A stretch of 16,065 bases of DNA from Hyphomonas sp. Its GTDB lineage: Bacteria > Pseudomonadota > Alphaproteobacteria > Caulobacterales > Hyphomonadaceae. A program made the position numbers and the translations under genes. The stretch is taken from positions 1-16,065 of the forward strand of contig JANSXJ010000047.1 of NCBI GenBank assembly GCA_024743015.1. Direction: 5' to 3'. The notes beneath the pieces are model-generated. The model made no database searches, was not told the DNA's origin, and saw nothing but the letters and a program-made list of their open reading frames with translations. This document shows, one piece after another, positions 12,673-16,065 of this stretch (positions within the stretch are counted from its first letter, which is position 1; every line of letters begins with the position of its first letter).

Positions 12673-13677
12673 CTAAGCTTGAAGTCTCTCAGCTGCAGCT
12701 TCTGCAAAATAAGTAATGATCCCACTCGCGCCAGCGCGTTTGAAGCTGAGCAGCGTTTCCATCATCACCCGTTCGCCATCAATCCAGCCGTTCTGGGCAG
12801 CTGCCTGAATCATCGCATACTCGCCTGAGACCTGAAAAGCGAAAGTCGGGATCGCGAATGTCTCCGAGACGCGCCGAACTATGTCGAGATAGGGCAGGCC
12901 AGGCTTCACCATGACCATGTCAGCGCCTTCCTGAATATCCAGCGCCACTTCGCGCAGGGCTTCGTCGGTATTGGCCGGGTCCTGTTGATAGGTCTTCTTG
13001 TCGCCGATCAGGGCCGTGGCAGATCCGATGGCTTCACGATAGGGGCCGTAAAACCCGCTCGCATATTTCGCCGCATAAGAGAGGATCATTGTATTGGTGA
13101 AACCTGTTTCTTCCAAAGCAGACCGGAGCGCACCAATGCGCCCATCCATCATGTCAGACGGAGCGACCACATCCGCACCGGCTTGTGCCTGTACCAGAGC
13201 CTGTTCGAGCAGCACCGCCGTGGTCTCGTCATTCAGAACATAGCCAGCCTCATCGATCAGGCCGTCATGCCCATGACTGGTGAACGGGTCGAGCGCGACG
13301 TCGCAAATGATTCCAACCTCAGGCGCTGCGTCTTTCATGGCCTTGATCACCGTGGGGACAAGACCCTCAGGGTTGAGGCTCTCGCTGCCATCCTCATCCT
13401 TCTTCGCAGGGTCAATATGCGGAAAGATTGCGATCGCGGGGATTCCGAGTTTAGCAGCGCGCTTGGCCGCGGCGGCGGCCTCTGCGACGTTCAGCCGTTC
13501 CACGCCCGGCATCGCAGAAACCGGAATGCGGCCTTCCTCGCCATCATGGACAACCATGGACCAGATAAGATCTGCGGGTGTCAGCACATTCTCTGACGTC
13601 AGATTTCGAATCCAGCTGGACTGGCGAAGTCGACGCAGGCGCGTGGCGGGAAAGGATTGTGGAAATGGTGTCGTCAT
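12673..13677 (-). CDS. hemB: Porphobilinogen synthase (delta-aminolevulinic acid dehydratase)
   Basis: Condenses two 5-aminolevulinate molecules to porphobilinogen, the second common step of tetrapyrrole (heme) synthesis, in the cytoplasm. 334 aa, full length. Both active-site lysines are present: K204 in SYAAKYAS and K258 in MVKPG. The metal site reads DVALDPFTSHGHDG (126-139), with aspartates where zinc enzymes carry cysteines. This places it with the Mg-dependent, aspartate-rich class found in alphaproteobacteria and plants. No ribosome binding site is visible before ATG 13677, but a promoter-like element stands 6 nt upstream. Followed by the two GRAM-like genes, preceded by a GNAT gene (65-nt gap). 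Confidence 0.97.
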   Translation of the reverse strand: MTTPFPQSFPATRLRRLRQSSWIRNLTSENVLTPADLIWSMVVHDGEEGRIPVSAMPGVERLNVAEAAAAAKRAAKLGIPAIAIFPHIDPAKKDEDGSESLNPEGLVPTVIKAMKDAAPEVGIICDVALDPFTSHGHDGLIDEAGYVLNDETTAVLLEQALVQAQAGADVVAPSDMMDGRIGALRSALEETGFTNTMILSYAAKYASGFYGPYREAIGSATALIGDKKTYQQDPANTDEALREVALDIQEGADMVMVKPGLPYLDIVRRVSETFAIPTFAFQVSGEYAMIQAAAQNGWIDGERVMMETLLSFKRAGASGIITYFAEAAAERLQA

Positions 13678-13683
13678 AGGTTG

Positions 13684-13712
13684 GCGATAGCCGTCCTGAC
13701 GTGTGGGATCAA
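13684..13712 (-). promoter_or_regulatory. Candidate promoter giving a leaderless hemB mRNA
   Basis: On the minus strand TTGATC (13712-13707), a 17-nt spacer and TATCGC (13689-13684) stand in the GNAT-hemB gap. The -10-like hexamer ends 6 nt before the hemB ATG, so transcription would begin at or next to the start codon. This agrees with the missing Shine-Dalgarno. The -10 match is only fair, and chance cannot be excluded. Confidence 0.35.
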
Positions 13713-13742
13713 CGTCTGAAACGCGTCAATTCTTCTACACTA

Positions 13743-14315
13743 TCAATCGGCTGGCGTGCGCCGGATGCCAAAGCGGAACAGGCTGCGGCGAACCTTGCGA
13801 CGCATGAAACAGCGTTTGGTCACGTCCATGAATGGCTTTTGCGCCTCCTCGATCTCGACCATGTACGGTTCAAGATTGTCCCGCGGGATCTCACGGAAGC
13901 CGAGCGAGGCGTAAAAAGGGCCGTTCCAGGCAAGGTCGCGAAATGTCGAGAGACTGACATGCGGAAGTTTGCGGTTCTCGGCTTCTGCCAGCGTTCGGAT
14001 GACCAGGGCCCGACCGAGCCCTTTTTGTCCATGATCAGGGTGAACACTGACCTGGTCCAGATACAGTCCGCTTCCGCGTGGCCGGATCAGCGCAAAGCCG
14101 ATGGTCCAATCATGCTGGTTTCGCGCAACGAAGACGTTGCCTGCCGGAATCTCTATTTCCAGGACCTCCGCGGGTACGTGATCGGCGAGCGCCTCAGCCG
14201 TCAGCAGCCCGGTCGGTTCGAAAAGGGCAGATGCAGCCTTATCGACCGAGATGAGCGCAGGAATATCATCCAGCTCTGCGGAGGTTATGGAATATCCTTC
14301 CGGAAGATCAGACAT
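13743..14315 (-). CDS. GNAT family N-acetyltransferase
   Basis: Acetyl-CoA-dependent acyltransferase of unknown substrate. 190 aa. Motif A is clear: LDQVSVHPDHGQKGLGRALV (86-105), with the Q-K-G-L-G-R pyrophosphate-binding loop at 97-102. Motif B ends in NGPFYASLGFREIPRD (about 132-147). The C-terminal 25 residues are unusually basic (KRCFMRRKVRRSLFRF region). AGGAG lies about 12 nt before ATG 14315, slightly far. It is divergent from the acyl-CoA dehydrogenase gene (61-nt gap) and could be the first gene of a GNAT-hemB-GRAM-like unit. Confidence 0.9.
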   Translation of the reverse strand: MSDLPEGYSITSAELDDIPALISVDKAASALFEPTGLLTAEALADHVPAEVLEIEIPAGNVFVARNQHDWTIGFALIRPRGSGLYLDQVSVHPDHGQKGLGRALVIRTLAEAENRKLPHVSLSTFRDLAWNGPFYASLGFREIPRDNLEPYMVEIEEAQKPFMDVTKRCFMRRKVRRSLFRFGIRRTPAD

Positions 14316-14346
14316 TGACGCAGATTTCTCCTATGGCATTGCTGCC

Positions 14347-14357
14347 GCTGAATCAGC
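14347..14357. promoter_or_regulatory. Small perfect palindrome in a divergent 61-bp promoter region
   Basis: GCTGA-A-TCAGC, centred on 14352, lies 19 nt before the acyl-CoA dehydrogenase start, between divergent genes. It could be an operator half. It is short enough to arise by chance. Confidence 0.2.
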
Positions 14358-14376
14358 ATAGACGAGGCGTTTTCCG

Positions 14377-15516
14377 ATGACCACAAGATTGAGCGAAGAA
14401 CAGGTCATGATCCAGGACATGGCGAAACGGTTCGCCGCTGATCGCCTGGCACCGCACACATCAGAGTGGGATGAGACCAAACACTTCCCGGTCGACGTCA
14501 TCAGGGAAACAGCCAGTCTGGGTTTTGCCGGAATCTATGTTGGCGAGGATGTAGGCGGTTCAGCGTTGGGGCGTCTGGACGCCGCCTTGATCTTTGAGCA
14601 GCTCTCCTACGGCGATGTTTCGACCGCGGCTTTCATTTCGATCCACAACATGGCGAGCTGGATGATCGATCGGTTTGGTTCGGACGCTCAGCGCAAGGAA
14701 TGGCTGCCCAAGCTGACCAGCATGGACCTGATCGCGTCCTACTGCCTGACCGAGCCCGGCTCCGGATCGGATGCAGTCGCAATGAAAACGACGGCGGTCC
14801 GAGACGGTGATACATATGTATTGAACGGCTCGAAGCAGTTTATCTCGGGGGCGGGTACCAGCGACGTGTACGTACTCATGGCCAAGACTTCTGACGAGGG
14901 CGCGCGGGGCGTCTCTGCCTTCATCATTCCGCTCGGTACGCCGGGCCTCAGCTTTGGCGGAAATGAAAAGAAGATGGGCTGGAACTCTCAGCCAACGCGG
15001 CAGGTTCTGCTGGATGATGTGAGGATTCCTGCGTCCAATCGCATTGGCGAAGAAGGGCATGGGTTCAAATTCGCCATGGCCGGACTTGATGGTGGGCGCC
15101 TGAATATCGCCGCCTGCTCGCTTGGCGGGGCCCAACGCGCGCTGGATAAAGCGCTGGCATATGCCAAGGAACGCGAGCAGTTCGGACAACCGATCGCCAA
15201 TTTCCAGGCGACACAATTCAAGCTCGCCGACATGGAAACCGAACTCCAGGCGGCCCGCGTTATGCTTTACGAGGCCGCGGCGAAACTCGATGCTAAAGCG
15301 CCAGACGCCACTCGGTGGTGCGCGATGGCAAAACGGTTCGTCACTGATACTGGCTTCAAAGTCGCGAATAATGCCCTGCAAATCCATGGCGGTTATGGCT
15401 ACCTCGCGGAGTATGGCGTGGAACAAACTGTCCGTGATTTGCGGGTTCATCAGATCCTTGAAGGCACGAATGAAATCATGCGCGTGATCATCAGCCGGGA
15501 CATGCTGAAAGAGTAG
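14377..15516 (+). CDS. Isobutyryl-CoA dehydrogenase (ACAD8-like acyl-CoA dehydrogenase)
   Basis: FAD enzyme that oxidises isobutyryl-CoA to methacrylyl-CoA in valine degradation and passes electrons to electron-transfer flavoprotein. 379 aa, full length. FAD-contact motif YCLTEPGSGSD at 122-132, catalytic base E362 in LEGTNE, HGGYGYL at 337-343. Several stretches match human ACAD8 as I remember it: ISIHNMASWMID (87-98), GSKQFISGAGTSDVY, GTPGLSFGGNEKKMGWNSQP (187-206) and GGRLNIAACSLG (239-250). These favour the isobutyryl-CoA branch over general short-chain enzymes. A GAGG site precedes the ATG at about 9 nt. Companion genes of valine degradation may lie beyond the right edge; the hydroxyacid dehydrogenase at 8782 is a possible but distant partner. 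Confidence 0.92.
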   Translation: MTTRLSEEQVMIQDMAKRFAADRLAPHTSEWDETKHFPVDVIRETASLGFAGIYVGEDVGGSALGRLDAALIFEQLSYGDVSTAAFISIHNMASWMIDRFGSDAQRKEWLPKLTSMDLIASYCLTEPGSGSDAVAMKTTAVRDGDTYVLNGSKQFISGAGTSDVYVLMAKTSDEGARGVSAFIIPLGTPGLSFGGNEKKMGWNSQPTRQVLLDDVRIPASNRIGEEGHGFKFAMAGLDGGRLNIAACSLGGAQRALDKALAYAKEREQFGQPIANFQATQFKLADMETELQAARVMLYEAAAKLDAKAPDATRWCAMAKRFVTDTGFKVANNALQIHGGYGYLAEYGVEQTVRDLRVHQILEGTNEIMRVIISRDMLKE

Positions 15517-15556
15517 ATCCTAAACCTGGTCCGCGAATCCCTGTATCCATTACTTC

Positions 15557-15925
15557 ATGGATGACGGGGCAGCCATCGTAGAGCTCGCGACCCTCCGCGA
15601 GATTTGTAGCGCAGAGATGCAGTGTCTGCGCGGTTTTCTCAGCCTCAATGATGTGGGAATTGACGAAGACGTCGCGAAGACGCGGATTGTTCGGTTCAAT
15701 GTCTTCAGCCCATCGCATTTCGCGATTGTACCCGTTTTGCGCATGTCGACGGACGATGAGGACGGCCTGGGGATTTGTCTCTCACAAGTCGTGGTGAGTC
15801 CGCGCTGTCCGCCGATCATGGGGGAAACGGCGATCGTATCGCCGCTTTCCGGCCTGTTGCTGGAGAATGAAGAGCAAATCGTGCTCAACGCCTTCCTTGC
15901 GGCGAAATCTGCGCTCCCTCATTAG
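15557..15925 (+). CDS. Hypothetical protein, 122 aa
   Basis: An open frame that fills the gap between the acyl-CoA dehydrogenase and the next gene. I do not recognise a family. The protein is soluble and acidic in the first half, with alternating hydrophobic stretches such as RFNVFSPSHFAIVPVL and LSQVVVSPRCPPIMG. It contains three cysteines in the first 80 residues and has no membrane helix or signal peptide. Codons favour G or C at the third position like the neighbours, which supports coding. There is no ribosome binding site before the ATG at 15557; a TATCCA sequence 7 nt before it could be a -10 but lacks a partner. Overlapping frames on the minus strand are rich in Arg and Ser and look like shadows. 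The start is uncertain. Confidence 0.5.
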   Translation: MDDGAAIVELATLREICSAEMQCLRGFLSLNDVGIDEDVAKTRIVRFNVFSPSHFAIVPVLRMSTDDEDGLGICLSQVVVSPRCPPIMGETAIVSPLSGLLLENEEQIVLNAFLAAKSALPH

Positions 15926-15976
15926 GCCTGCCGTCCGGTCAATCTGGAACGATTATTGACTGATGACTGAAGGCCT

Positions 15977-16006
15977 TTGACGTCTCCAACGGAATTCTCC
16001 TAAACT
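15977..16006 (+). promoter_or_regulatory. Candidate sigma-70-type promoter for the right-edge gene
   Basis: TTGACG (15977-15982), an 18-nt spacer and TAAACT (16001-16006) precede the gene starting at 16052, leaving a leader of about 40 nt. This is the best -35/-10 match I found in the window, and it lies between genes. Not verified by any scoring. Confidence 0.45.
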
Positions 16007-16051
16007 CGTTTGTCAGACGCTCCCAGAAGATGGAGCCAAGGGAGGAAGCAT

Positions 16052-16065
16052 ATGCAAATCACGGC
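16052..16065 (+). CDS. Start of a gene cut by the window edge
   Basis: ATG 16052 follows a strong GGGAGGA ribosome site (16040-16046, spacing 5). Only Met-Gln-Ile-Thr can be read, so the product is unknown. The long leader with a short GCTCC/GGAGC inverted repeat (16019-16036) and a candidate promoter suggest it begins a new transcription unit. Confidence 0.6.

Noticed and set aside
14560..15450. Minus-strand open frame of 296 codons opposite the acyl-CoA dehydrogenase
   Set aside because: Antisense shadow of a full-length, motif-complete gene, with no recognisable domain.
1..16065. Defence system, phage, insertion sequence, CRISPR array, tRNA or rRNA
   Set aside because: No transposase, nuclease cassette, terminal repeats, regular spaced repeats or RNA-gene folds were seen; every block is housekeeping, metabolism or transport.

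Overview
The window looks like chromosomal DNA from a free-living alphaproteobacterium. Most genes have high G+C and the layout is compact, with several TGATG or ATGA gene junctions. The gene set fits: aspartate-rich (Mg-type) HemB, bacterial N-end-rule transferase Bpt, a TakP-type TRAP uptake system, a family 5 uracil-DNA glycosylase and an isobutyryl-CoA dehydrogenase. Hyphomonadaceae or a relative is my guess from gene content, not a demonstrated placement. I see no rRNA, tRNA, insertion sequence, phage gene or CRISPR array.

Left block, plus strand (about 1-1902): a family 5 uracil-DNA glycosylase, a LemA-family membrane protein, and a small membrane-anchored FHA protein whose base composition is clearly lower in G+C than its neighbours.

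Minus-strand block (8648 down to 1909): six tightly spaced genes read as one probable transcription unit. In order they are a short MotB-like OmpA-domain protein, an SLC13-type permease with two RCK_C domains, Bpt, and a complete TRAP transporter (binding protein, small permease, large permease). The block combines two secondary carriers likely to take up organic acids with an N-end-rule enzyme. The large permease carries an internal insert of about 75 residues with two predicted extra membrane helices.

Plus-strand block (8782-11750): a beta-hydroxyacid dehydrogenase, a TRIC-family channel protein and a DUF389 membrane protein overlap by 1 and 4 nt and are probably translationally coupled. 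A DUF1801 protein follows 22 nt later.

Minus-strand block (14315 down to 11760): a GNAT acetyltransferase, hemB, and two tandem small proteins that are full-length, gap-free paralogs of each other with a GRAM/PH-like pattern. The last of these converges on the DUF1801 gene across a G+C-rich inverted repeat.

Right end, plus strand: an isobutyryl-CoA dehydrogenase (valine degradation), a small unrecognised ORF, then a promoter-like sequence, a strong ribosome binding site and the first four codons of a gene cut by the window edge. Intergenic gaps are short and none exceeds 300 bases. The most unusual items are the tandem GRAM-like pair, the LemA-FHA pair, the transporter/Bpt/MotB-like run and the insert in the TRAP large permease. 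None is strong enough to be called a new system from sequence alone.
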